The notes below the pieces were generated by a model. That model saw only the letters and a program-made list of their open reading frames with translations, had not been told where the DNA came from and did no database searches. A program made the position numbers and the translations under genes. 64,000 nucleotides of DNA from Polytrichum commune (Eukaryota; Streptophyta; Polytrichopsida; Polytrichales; Polytrichaceae): assembly GCA_950295325.1 (NCBI GenBank), contig OX485805.1, positions 50,494,758-50,558,757 on the forward strand, in the 5' to 3' direction. Below are positions 1-10,721 of this stretch, piece after piece (the first letter of the stretch is position 1; each line of letters starts with the position of its first letter).

Positions 1-2703
1 AAAATATGATTCAGCAAGAGCTGAAGATATGAGAATGTAACCTCAAATCCTTGGGATCTTTTGCTGGTGACTCATCAAAAAGCTTCTGTTGTATTGGGTA
101 GGCAGAACCCTTTCCATTGCCAGGTGCATCTGCAAATTTCACGAGAAATTACATTAGCTGTATTTTACCCTTAAGGGCTAAAGGTGACGTGAATGTGGAA
201 TAAAAGCAGGCAGATACGCTAGGCCTGGCTCCGCTCCTCTACATCTCAAAGTTCGCTAAAAACTTACAGCTATGTACAAGATAAGTCATTATTTTACCAC
301 ACGAAAGTTGCTTACGGCTTGTCCACGTTACAAATCTGTGATCACGTCTTGTAAATTATTAGATGCAAGTACACGTCCAGTAAAGTTGGTGATAACCTTG
401 ACTGGCAAGTGCAGTGAGACTTGTGGCAGAAATACCAAGATCTTCCAGACTTTCCAGATCTCCAAATCTGCTAGAAGTTTAGGAGAATTTCTCAACAATC
501 AAACAAAGAGGGGGTTATACTTGAAACAAAGTAGGCCAGCATCTAGATTGATCATGCACTTATTCTCTCAGCAGTAGAGTGGGCGAACAAGCCAGATCTA
601 TCTGCAAACACATCTGCATGGAAAAGTATACCGATTTTATCCATCCTGAATTGCAGACAGATAATCATGTAACCTCTAAGTTGATAAAACGAAATTCTGT
701 ATAGAGGATACAAAGGGCTATATTCGACGTCCTTCATAATGTCCTTGCTTTCATAGGATAGCCGCGTGGGAGTTGCTTCTGGCATATCCTTAGTAGAGCA
801 CATATTAGATTCCGGTTTTGTTGGCGAGGTTGTACTTTTAAGGGCAAGAGAATGCATCTCATTAGCCTGATGTGTTTCTTCTTCCGAAGTTTCTTTATCC
901 TGCATGGGCTCATCGGCAACTGCGACACAAACAAATTTGAACTGTCATTCATCAGCAATACGACGAGGACCATAACGTTACTCGAACACCAATCAAGTGT
1001 TCTTTGTTTTGGGCAATTTCACAATAACGATGATGTCATGATCTATGTTGATTGCTATATCAAGGCCAGAGCTACAACCATCATTTTATATTCAGGCTGA
1101 AAATTGTGATGTTCTCCACACCACAACAAATTTATCTAAGCATCATTCTTAGTATGTGTTGTGCTAAGAGAACATGCCCGTATTATTGAATAATGGTATG
1201 ACCAAAAATGCACTTAATTTCCTTCTGACATTTGTTGTAAGCAGCACCAGAGAAAAATTGCAGAGACAGTCATTAGCACGTCATCCAGCTGCTGCCCTTT
1301 GTGCAGGTAGAACACCAAACATGATAGCCAGTTGAATGTGCGAGATACCTGGTGTGTAACCGTACTGCTGCAGCTGTGCTTCCAATTTGGAGACCCCGTC
1401 CTCATTCCAATTATAGAGGGCAGTGCAATGAGCTAGAAGTTCTTCAAATGAAAGTGTGTCCGTGGTCATCCCCTCCAAATGTTGAAGTTCCGCCATGGAA
1501 GAAGAAACATCATCCTTCAGATCTTCCAGGAAGAAATCGCAGTTATTATCTGCCATGATAGCACAGTGCGCACTTGTCAGGTGAGAGCCCGCAATTCCTA
1601 CATAACAGAAAACATATAGCCACTTGCAATTTTAAACTCTACCATTCCAATAATTTGGTGCCCTACCGGTAACAGACAAGAATTTTTTAGTTTCCGCTCG
1701 ACCAAGATGTCCTCAGAAAGGCAATCCAGTTTTATAAATAAGGATTTCAATAAAATCATGTTATCTAGCGGAATGTTTCATTAAGTTCGAAACAGTTCGA
1801 CGAGGAGTTTGAAGGAAGATTTTGGTCAATTGAGAATCAAATGTGCTTTAGTATTTCAATACAAATCGGCTCTCGCACTAACATCAGTGACAAATAACAG
1901 TCCTCTTACGGATGGAAGGAAATCCTCAGACATGAAATCCAACTTTTAATGTATCTCGGTTCAGCTCATCTATGTTTTGCGAGGATCTCTATCAAACTTC
2001 TTTCAGATTGTAATGCAACATTTATCATGTTATCTAGCGGGAACTTGCAATTAAGGTCGCAAGAGTGTGACGACGAGGTAGAACAAAGATTCTGGTCAAT
2101 TGAGAAGCAAATGTGCTATAATATTTTTATTTAATTCGGCTATCGCACTACCATCAGCGACAAATAACACTCATCTTACGGATGTAAGGAAAGCATTTGA
2201 GCTAATCGCAAATTCGCTGAAATGCATTGCGAGTATCTCCCTCAGACTTCTTTTAAAAAGTAATACGACATTAAATAGAATCACGTTATCTAGCAGAAAC
2301 TTGTACTACGTTCGCAAGAGCGTGCAGATATAGGAGATAGGAGAAAGATTCTGGTCAATTGAGAAGAAAATGTGCATGAAGATTTCAAAATTATATTCGG
2401 CTCTCGCACTCATATCAGCGACAAATAACACTCCACATACGGATGCTAGGAAACCATTCGACCTAATTGCAAATTCGCTGAAATGCTCTACTCCCGCAGG
2501 GCAGTCGTCTCAGAAGTAAACATAAAACTAGTGAAGTAAAGCAGAAGCAATGCACCTCGGGAATCTGAATCCGGCTTGCGCTGAACAATGGCGTGCAGAG
2601 CAGAACAATTCTTTTGAAGCTCTGTACAGAACTGCTGCAACTTACCGCACCACGCAGCTGCCAGAGCTGAAGTGTTGGGCGTGTTGGCTCCTTGAAAGGC
2701 CAT
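1..2703 (-). CDS. SKA3: SKA3-like spindle and kinetochore-associated protein (5' portion, runs off the left edge)
   Basis: Five exons in consistent phase: 2703-2556, 1549-1349, 919-712, 470-397 and 129-42. Exon 1 holds WCGKLQQFCTELQ. Exon 2 holds FLEDLKDD and ends in LEAQLQQYGYTPG. Exon 4 holds LEDLGISATS. These match, in order, the SKA3 features I know: an N-terminal FCGKL-type helix, LKDDV, an E..F.KYGYSP segment ending the coiled-coil region, and a later KLEHFGIS-type motif. SKA3 is a subunit of the SKA complex, which couples kinetochores to spindle microtubules. About 239 residues are visible. After base 42 either a donor (GTTACA) sends splicing out of the window, or the exon reads on to a TGA at 13-11. 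The start is the ATG at 2703; the codon before it is GTG. Intron 1 (1550-2555) holds a tandem repeat. Identity rests on motif order and spacing; no search was run. Confidence 0.65.
1755..2490. repeat. Three diverged ~260-bp tandem units in SKA3-like intron 1
   Basis: Each unit starts with a form of ATCATGTTATCTAGCGG (near 1755, 2024 and 2280). It continues with GATTCTGGTCAATTGAGAA, CGGCTCTCGCACT, ATCAGCGACAAATAACA and CTTACGGATG in the same order. The spacing is about 269 and 257 bp, and the third unit is shorter. No convincing coding frame runs through them. Confidence 0.8.
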
Positions 2704-3465
2704 CACGATGTTGCTTTATTGGAATCACCTGCCGGAATCCAAACAGCGGGAAGCCGACTAGATCTTAATAAATCATCACGTACCACAAACCTCATCTATC
2801 TCTCAAACGATGAAGAGAAATCCTAACAACTTCACTCGCCATTCAAACTCTCAATGTTTGCAATCCAATGTAGAGATTAGACTAAGCGAGTCAACTTATA
2901 GTGCTCACACAATGTTCTTCATCCATCTGAGAAAGTCTGGCTGATCTGAATTGAAGAAACACTAATCCAGGAAACGCTCAAGCCCCTTGCCGTGGCATAA
3001 TGAGAACAAATCAAATAAAAACTACTTCACAAATTCGTAACAGGAGAGTATCAAAACAAAGAAGACGATGTAAGAAGGTTTGCAACAAATCTAATTCGAA
3101 TTTTTGTTTCCAGGGGAGGCTCCTCCCTGTTCACAAGACAGACAAGAAACTCCGTAAGTTCCTTACAGAGATGTCATGGAAAATAAATATGAGAGAAGCG
3201 GATTGCTAAGCAACATTTCAATTAAAGAAGCAGAAGAAACGCGATTGGTTGCGATAGATGGATGCCGGATTCGTTGGAAAGCTCGAAGCCATGACCATGG
3301 CGGCCATAGCCGGCATTCATGCTTGGAAAATGGAGGGAAACGTAGAGAGAGATGGGGAGCCTTGGGGAACTTTGGGGAACGCTGGGACTAAGGTAGATGG
3401 GTCTGAAATGGTTTACCTTTTTTCTTACGAGCCCGCTTCTCCTAGAATATGAAGCAAGCTATTAA
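2704..3465. other. Upstream flank of the SKA3-like gene
   Basis: Probable promoter and 5' leader for the minus-strand SKA3-like gene. A purine-rich, relatively GC-rich stretch at 3250-3400 carries short ORFs on both strands (plus frame from 3258, about 64 codons). Neither resembles anything I recognise. No TATA box or other element could be assigned. Confidence 0.3.
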
Positions 3466-3680
3466 TACAAGATGGTTAGCAAATCGAAATTGAGGCCACA
3501 GCCACTATCTCATAATTTTTGGAGCTCATATGAGTATCTTATTCACTATCAAAGTGAAGATTCTCGTGCTCTTGAAATCATCGTATAGGTTTCTCCAATT
3601 ATGTTGGTTATTGATTCAAAATGGTTGATAAATTTTGAGCATGTAAGGTAGACAGATCCATTTCCGTTAGTTGTAAGCGA
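3466..3680 (+). repeat. Dispersed repeat family A, copy 1
   Basis: Contains ATGGTTAGCAAATC, CATAATTTTTGGAG, CAAAGTGAAGATTCTC, a TCTCCAATTATGTTGGTTATTGA-like run, AAATGGTTGATAAATTTTGAGCATGT. The same ordered blocks recur at 8815-9060, 21255-21440 (inverted), 30320-30600 (inverted), 56270-56480 and 58935-59130 (inverted). No terminal inverted repeat was found. It looks like a non-autonomous element, class unknown. Confidence 0.6.
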
Positions 3681-4204
3681 TTTCGCATAAGTGTAGTACA
3701 AGTTTGATACTAGAATGACTTTTCAGAGTTTGGAATTGAAATTACAAAATTTAACCAAAAATAAAAATAAATTTAAAAATCATAAGTTTTGAAAGGCAAG
3801 ATTACCGTAAATTTTGCAATCCAAGATTCTCTCCCAACCCATATTCACAACATTGGTCAACCTATTTCCAATTTTGGGAGACGTAGACTTTTATACAATC
3901 AATGGTTTTTTCAAGGAACCCAAACACATGTCCATTTTGCTATTTTCTTCCATCAGGATGAATGTGACAACTACATGTGTGATTCTTCATGGTTGTTTTC
4001 ATCACATTAGAAATGATGACTACATGTGAACCTTATGGCGGGACACCAATGTCTCATAATACACCGGTTAAACCCTAAAGCCCATGTGGATGTCAAAAAT
4101 AATTAATTGAAGGCAATCAAAGTGGCATTGAGATTATCTCGACGTCTTGGACACGCTCTGATGTTTGAAGTTGGTTCTCTTTTTTCAATCACTTACAACC
4201 ACAA
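3681..4204. other. AT-rich intergenic stretch before the RLE retroelement
   Basis: No coding frame or RNA gene recognised. It holds a local repeat of GACTACATGTG-type sequence (around 3968 and 4018). The 5' end of the downstream retroelement lies somewhere near the end of this stretch but could not be placed exactly. Confidence 0.3.
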
Positions 4205-4244
4205 AACCAATCATTAAGGAGGTTCCAATTTATTTGGGTTTATA

Positions 4245-6330
4245 ATGACCACGAAGCCGGTCAAGGGAGAAATAGAAGATGACAATATGATCATCGCCGA
4301 ATTCAAGATAAAGATGGCAATAATCTTAAGGGCGAATGAGGCAATCGAAGACATTCGATTCAAACTGGCGGTGATGGTTATGAATTTCAAGTCGAAGACC
4401 CGAAGACGACTCAAAGGCATAAGTAAGGTCATATTCAAATATGGCCTTAAGCAACTCACTAAGGCAGAGCGAAAACGGGTTGCAGTGAAAGGAGAAAGAA
4501 TTGACATGGTTGTAGGATGGGACTTAAACTTGGCGGCAACCATGATATTCGGGATCGTTAAGCATTGGCCCGCCATCTCAATGCGGGGCGTTCACACGAA
4601 CAAACCTCGCGATCACAAACGTCTCACAAACAGGTTGAGACGAGAAGGCAAGGCGACCCTGAACCGAAGGTATATTGGCTCGGTCCACAAGTTTTACAAA
4701 TGAATGTACGAAGGTGGAGCAAGTCGGGCCAACATTGAAGCGACGACGGCTGAACTATATGAGTTCGCCCGTCCAAGCTTTATGGGAGAAGTAATTGGGA
4801 CGGACCAAGTCGCCCCATTCCCGAGGGGGGACAATTACCTTAAAGATTTGTGGCAGAATGAGGCGGAGGTGGGCACTCCATTCAGGATAGAGACAGAAGA
4901 AAATGACGAGAGAGATCCCGTTGTTAAAAGAATGTGGAGGACACTCCGAAAGGGCGACGGAAACAAGGGGCCCGGATACAATCAGATAACTTACCGCATA
5001 CTAAGGCAATGCGAAAAAATATCACTTATAACGTGTTTAATCAATACATTCCGAGTTCAAATCAAATTCGGATTCATATACCCAACTTATAAGTTAGGGT
5101 TTGTTTCGTATATCCTGAAACCGGGCCCCGAATCTGAAACCGGTAATGTTGCTACCGGTATTTTTCAAAATATTGAGCAAATATATAACGTTCGTTGCTT
5201 ATAAGTCAATAAAAGAAACGGTACGAGGGATGTACTCGTACACGCCCTTCATGTTTCAGATGGGGGTGAACCCTGAAGTAGCAAGATGTCAGGATGCAAA
5301 CCTCAAACTGACGGCAGTTTAGGAAGATAGCAGGCACAAACAAAACAAGTTGTATTGTTTGTTTACGGACTTCAAAGGGGCGTTCACGTCGCTCCCGTTA
5401 GGTTTGATAATGAAGACTATCGATATTTTGCCTATATATCCGACCCTGCGCAGGATGTGGAATGAGACAACGAGTGGAAATTAAGTACGGCTTATCGTAA
5501 ATGGCGACCCGTCCGAACTGATTACCATTACAAGAGGGTTGCACAAGGTAACACAATCAGGACCTTAGCATTCGTGGTGGTGAAGGAAATAGTGGCTAAA
5601 TTTATAGCGAAGGAATGTAGGGGTACTCAGTCGCGAGAATCGAGATAAAAAAAATGAACTATATGGACGACGAAGTTCGTATAGCGGATACGAAAGAGGA
5701 TATTCGGAAGATAGCCGAAATCCAAAGCGACTTTACAGAATGGGTAGGAATAAAGTTCGGGATTCACAAATACGCGTACTCGGGGCACGACTTCGTACGG
5801 GGTAGAGGGGAGGACGTAATCCTTGAAAGCTTCAACTTATGTGGCGAAACGATCCCGCAGCTGGAGGGATTGAAAGCGTTTAACTATTTGAAGGAGCACA
5901 AGGCCCGACGTCAACGAGAACCAACCATAAGTCAACTCTGGCTCGCGGACTAAACAAGGAGAGGCGAGAGGCGCATGAAGAGAAACGCGTCCTTGCCAAA
6001 TTTAAGGCGAGGGTGATCCAGCTTGAAACGCCGCGCATCCAGAAATTACACTATGCGGAAAAACTTGTATTTCTGTCGCAGACGGCGAGACCGCTAATCG
6101 AGATATTATACCCAATGAATCCGCCGTCTGACTATATCCTCTCGAAACAATTAGGATCCAACACAAGGCGGCGCGAATGATACTTGGGTGGTCGATAAAA
6201 CGAAGAAGGAAACGACAGCTCGATATGAGTATGGACCATCTCCGGCTAGGACTACCGAACTTTCGGATAATTCGGGACTCGATGTTAGTGAATACGGCCT
6301 ACGCCTTTATGATTAACATGGATCCGTAAG
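4245..6330 (+). pseudogene. RLE retroelement: N-terminal region and reverse transcriptase, frameshifted
   Basis: The first frame (4245-5204) is interrupted only by the TGA at 4701-4703. It contains a basic helix-rich stretch and then KGPGYNQITYRIL, the LINE-type PG(x)DGI-like motif before the RT palm. Motif A reads LYCLFTDFKGAFTSLP (about 5350-5400, different frame). Motif B reads ITRGLHKVTQSGP (about 5523-5565), followed by a one-base shift. Motif C reads NYMDDEV (5657 onward), followed by a W.GIKFGIHK segment typical of non-LTR RTs. The thumb region at 6180-6330 includes MDHLRLGLPNFRIIRDS. The catalytic Asp residues of motifs A and C survive, but at least four frame breaks rule out function. 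Confidence 0.75.
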
Positions 6331-6929
6331 TGAGATAGTTATTCAGGCATATGGTAGAAGAGGTCCGAATGGCAGCAAGGATATCGCGGGCCCCGCACGG
6401 AAAGATCTTTATGGATTGGAATGTGCTCTACGAGAACTTGATACACGACGTTAATACGCAAACAAAGGGGCTTACATATTGGGAACCAACTCGAACGGAT
6501 CCAAAAGCGAGGTGTAAGATAGGAATGCGCGGTAAATGTAAAGGCCGAGCCTATATCGCGTTTCTATACCACGTTTGTCAAGCCTAAGGAGTGTGGATTA
6601 CGACGGAATGTTTGTTTAAAATAGATATCCGCAAAAGAAACCTTGAAGGACTTGAGAAAATGAAGGTAATCAGCAACCTGAACAACGAGATGGATCTGAA
6701 TGCGCAAGCGATGCTGGACAATGAGAAACTCGAACTGAAGGAATACACAAAGGAGGCAGTTTGATATCGAGATAGGCTCTAGATTGCGGAGAAAATCGCC
6801 TCGAAATAATTCGCGCAAGATGGGCCCACGCAACATGAAGCCGCAAATGGATACGAACTTCATGTCTGAGTATGTCCGAATATAAAAAAATGATTGCAGC
6901 CGCATTCAATGTGCTACCGGTAAAGTCGG

Positions 6930-7837
6930 TAGTGAGTACGTGGACTCGATGCCGGGAGGTGTACTGCGATAACTACCGAGAGAGGAAGTGAGAAACAGTT
7001 AAGCACTTATTTTGCAGTTGTAAATATCCGCTCTATGAGGCAATAAGGACGAAAAGACACGATAAAGTGGGGAGCAAACTTTATTGTTGGGTGAAACTGC
7101 GCGCGGAGAATGGTAAACGGAGAAAGCTGAACGCCTTTCAGATATGGATGGCGGAGAATACGTGAGGAGTGCCGAACGATAATGTGATGATAATTCCGGA
7201 AATACTAAAAGATGTCCGGATAACAAGCCGGAGGCCCGACTTAATATTCAGATATCAGCCTCCGGTGCGACAAGGGGATGACGGTCAAATGGTCTATCGG
7301 AATTACCGAATCGAAATATGGGAAATCTTGGTAATAATGGATAATACGATCACGAATGCGAAGCGGCAAAAGGCGGAGAAGTATAACGAATTAATCGATG
7401 CGCTATGCCGAAGATTTCCAGAAAACGACATAAGGTTCCGCGCGATGGTGTTGGACGTGATGAGGACGGTTCCGGTGTCGATAAAACAAGTCGTACGCGA
7501 CATTCAGCCTAAGGCGCAGACGTTCTGGGTGATCCATCAAATCATCCAGCCTATCGAGAACCACGACCACAAGTTGTGGATCGTTCGGGACCAACTTCAT
7601 AATCGAAGGCAGAATTTTTCGAACGAGACAGCGGGGGCATGGGTCCCGCAATGCAGATGGCTACGACAAGAGTACTTTAAATACTGCGAGAATCTGGAGC
7701 AACGCGAGGAGTGGGAACTGGAGCCTCACGAACCGATGTTGGTTAGGCCGCGACTACCGAATCGAATGCAAATAGATTGGAACTACTATAGGGTCCTTAG
7801 TAATGCAGTTAGATGGGCGCGAGACGCTATGCCGTAA
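6930..7837 (+). pseudogene. RLE retroelement: Cys/His cluster plus PD-(D/E)XK nuclease
   Basis: From 6950 the frame reads CREVYC, a stop, then ETVKHLFCSCKYPLYE and KRHDKV (7055-7069). This is the C..C...ET..H...C...RHD signature that precedes the nuclease in RLE retroelements. The intact stretch 7169-7837 carries RRPDLIF (Asp at 7238-7240), EILVIMDNTI (Asp at 7340-7342) and a K...K...KYNEL helix. These are the expected PD..D..K elements of the family that nicks target DNA to prime reverse transcription. The C-terminal 120 residues are basic and aromatic and were not assigned. A TGA separates this stretch from the Cys/His cluster. Confidence 0.75.
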
Positions 7838-8430
7838 ATCCAAATATCTTAGAATAAAAATAGCCGTAAAATACATGTCTTTAATGGCTTAGGATAGCGC
7901 TTATTCTAAAAGTTTGGGAGGTTAAGAGGAAACGTAATAAGACCATCCAACTAGCCACCCATGTAACTAGGTCTAGAGCAGTTCACGTTTTCAAATCCGC
8001 CTTCATGTCTAGGTTAATTCATGAGACTTTTACTAGACAGGGGTCGTTGACCTATCTTGGCGGAGGTAAGGACCGTCCTGAACCGAAGATGGCGAACCAC
8101 CTGCCGAGAAATGTATAAATTATATATATATAAATAAAAGACAACCAAAATTTTTGCCCTTACGACAAGGCGAGTCCTAGAATCTAGCGCTGAAGTGACG
8201 TTATAATCAACTCGAAGTGAACTAACCCAACGAGGCCTCTGAAAGCCGTTGGAGGGGGGCCAAGAGACGAGAATCCCCCCACATACTAAGGGGCGATAGT
8301 GTTGATCCGGGACTGAAATCAGCGAAAGGGACTAAGTACCTAAGATACCCACCCTCAACACAACCATCGTCCGGATCCTGACTTATATAAGGTTAATGTG
8401 TGGAACTTCACGGCTAAAGAGGTTTCTATG

Positions 8431-9405
8431 TATTAGAATTGGGGGGGAGGTTTGTCGGTAATGGTCTTCCGCATCATAGTCCAATATCTTTTAAGAATGT
8501 ATTTTCTTGGTGTTTGTTCTTGGTATCCAATTAGGATAAGTGACTAAATTAGGCACATCTTTGTAAAGTTTGGCATAATGTATACAGAGGTTCTTGGGCC
8601 CTAAGTGTTGTTGGCATCAAAATTAGTCATTGGCAGTTATTATAGGAGCCAAAAGTTGTATTTGGTCAAGCTAGTTGGGAGTGGGGGCAACCCCTATTTT
8701 GGACTAATGTTTATTTGGGTTTAACTTAGGTTATTGGAATTTTAAGGAGTAAAAATGCGGGAAGAGTTGTTCAATTGTTCAATCCATTTCTTGTATGACA
8801 TGAGACATGTGATTAGTGTGAAATGATTAGCAAATCCAAATCATATCCAAAGCCACTGTCCTTATAAAATTTGGAGGTCAAAGTGAAGATACATTTTCTC
8901 CATGAACGAACATATGGGATCCCCCTAAATATGTTAATTATTGAGTCTTGAATGGTTAACAAATGTTGAACATGTAATGCAATCTCTTTTGAACGTATGT
9001 CTTTATGTTGTTCATTCCTAGATCCACACACTACTCACATGTAGGTGTCCGTTTAAGATGACGACAAATTGAATTGTCCCACTTACCTTAGGGGTTATAA
9101 GGGTGGTTTTATATTAGGGTTAAAGATCAAAGAACTTCATACTCGAGCGATCTTATCAGTCATAGCAAGATTTTGGACCCAAAGAAGTTTACACTGAAGT
9201 CCAAGTCTAAATTAGGGGGGAATGAAATAATGCTAATATGACTTCATTTTCCCACCAAATCTCAAGAGCTCTCACTTAAGGAATTCCTCCTCCTAGTTTG
9301 AGAAATTGATCTTCAAGCTTGGGGCAATGTTGAGTATGAAGGCAAGGTTGAGGGGTCACAATTTGGACCCGAAGTTTTCTTGGATACCCAAATGTAAAGC
9401 CACCC
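8431..9405. other. Intergenic, includes a family A repeat copy at 8815-9060 (+)
   Basis: No gene recognised. The stretch 8815-9060 repeats the ordered blocks of family A (ATGATTAGCAAATCCAAAT, AAAGTGAAGAT, GGTTAACAAATGTTGAACAT). From about 9350 the sequence becomes the truncated leftmost unit of the tandem array described below. Confidence 0.5.
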
Positions 9406-10500
9406 TAAGGGCCACTTCACACACAAGACTGAAGGCTTGTGACCATTGCAATCTAAGAGCTTTCATTGGTCAAAAGGGTGGAGACCGTCCAAGTTCACTT
9501 CACACACGAAGGTGGGCCTAACACAAATTTTGGGAGACCATGATTTTTTTAAAACTATTTTTGCCAATAGGACAAAATTTCAAGACAGATCGCAGGGCAA
9601 ATTCCAGGACATACAAACATCACCAAGCAATTCTCTCAAAATGATAGAGTTTGAGACATATTATATTAAACCAAGTCCTTTTTTTTCCGCCAACAAAATG
9701 TGCAATTGTCCCACAACATGGTCCATTCTCACTTCACACTATGCTTGAGAGCCCGTGACTACATAAAACAGCTTTCCCAACACCCATGGTACAACCTTTG
9801 GATGAGAGTCAAGGATCCTCACCATTACAAGGTCACGGCTCGTGGCTCATGTGTGAAGTGGCCCTAAGTGGCCCTAAGTGAGAACGCAAGATTCAGAGAT
9901 GGGGAGGGAAGTGGATGGATGGAGAGGAGACGGATGACGATGGATGACAAAGGATGACGGTTTGAAGCCGACGGATGTTCGGCGGTTGCTTGGGAAGTTG
10001 GGAGAGCCTAGAAGAGGCATGAAGCGCCAAGGGAAAGGAGATCCGACTTAAAGCTCCACCCATGCTCCTTGAGACCCGAAGTTTCCTTGGATACCCAAAT
10101 GTAAAGCCACCCTAAGTGAGAACACAAGATTCAAGGATGGGGAGGGAAGTGGATGGATGGAGACGAGACGGATGACGGTTTGAAGCCGACGGATGTTCGG
10201 CGGTTGCTTGGGAGAGCCTAGAAGAGGCATGAAGCGCCAAGGGAAGGGAGATCCAACTTAAAGCTCCACCCATGCTCCTTGAGACCCGAAGTTTTCTTGG
10301 AGACCCGAATGTAAAGCCACCCTAAGTGAGAACACAAGATTCAAGGATGGGGAGGGAAGTGGATGGATGAAGACGAGACGGATGACGACGGATGACGGTT
10401 TGAAGCCGACGGATGTTCGGCGGTTGCTTGGGGAGAGCGTAGAAGAGGCATGGAGCGGCAAGGGAAGGGAGATCCGACTTGAAGCTCCGCCCATGCTCCT
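9355..10500. repeat. ~210-bp tandem units upstream of the LEA-like gene
   Basis: Units begin at CCTAAGTGAGAAC: 9875-10110, 10111-10320 and 10321-about 10500. A fourth, left-hand remnant at about 9355-9408 ends in AAAGCCACCCTAA. Each unit has GGATGGGGAGGGAAGTGGA, repeated GGATGACG steps, GACGGATGTTCGGCGGTTGC and CATGCTCCTTG. The unit nearest the gene continues into unique leader sequence, so it looks like the source and the others like copies. A long minus-strand frame across it is a by-product of the repetition. Confidence 0.85.
9409..9874. mobile_element. Harbinger-like MITE with TAA target-site duplication
   Basis: The terminal inverted repeats start GGGCCACTTCACACA on both ends and run about 35 bp with a few mismatches (inner part ends GTGACC). 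TAA flanks both sides (9406-9408 and 9875-9877). The uninterrupted sister units at 10111 and 10321 read CCACCCTAAGTGAG, giving an empty-site comparison inside the window. The right end carries an extra TAAGTGGCCC decamer (9865-9874). No transposase is encoded. Confidence 0.8.
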
Positions 10501-10721
10501 TGGGATCCCGGATGCTAACCATACCCACCCCCCACCAAAATAGTCGTGTCCCCTTGCGCTTCGCCCTCGCTCCCTCATGCACCGTATAACCTCCCCCGTC
10601 CTCTCTCCCGCACACACACACACGCTCGTTATCTCTCTCTCTCGCTTTCCGCGCTCCCCTTGCCCACTTGCTCCAATCAACCAACAACCTTCGCTCCGAT
10701 AATCTAATCTCACTAGCCACC
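10501..10721 (+). promoter_or_regulatory. Probable core promoter and 5' leader of the LEA-like gene
   Basis: A pyrimidine-rich stretch holds a short (CA)n run near 10611-10623 and a (CT)n run near 10631-10643, followed by a leader ending CTAGCCACC before the ATG at 10722. CT-rich leaders near the start site are common in plant genes. No ACGTG-type ABRE core or obvious TATA box was seen here, so regulation by ABA or stress cannot be claimed from sequence. Confidence 0.4.

Larger units (their letters stand above)
4205..8430 (+). mobile_element. Degenerate non-LTR retrotransposon with restriction-like endonuclease (RLE class)
   Basis: One polyprotein can be followed through several frames: an N-terminal basic region, reverse transcriptase, thumb, a Cys/His cluster followed by RHD, then a PD-(D/E)XK-like nuclease. 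This is the domain order of RLE-type non-LTR elements (R2, NeSL, CRE and related clades, also algal and other lineages). It differs from plant L1 and RTE elements, which carry an APE nuclease upstream of the RT. Base composition is richer in CG dinucleotides than the flanks. In-frame stops and frameshifts (first TGA at 4701) show that it is dead. The boundaries are estimates; no target-site duplication or poly(A) tail was identified. The stretch 7838-8430 is probably its 3' UTR and holds an (AT)n run near 8118-8140. Family A repeats lie on both sides. Confidence 0.7.

Noticed and set aside
7169-7837. A free-standing host gene for the intact 222-codon ORF
   Set aside because: Its PDLI..MDNT..K..KY pattern and position after the RT and RHD motif make it the nuclease end of the decayed retroelement.
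10501-10721. ABA-responsive element in the LEA-like promoter
   Set aside because: No ACGTG core was found in the proximal region, so stress regulation is not supported by sequence here.
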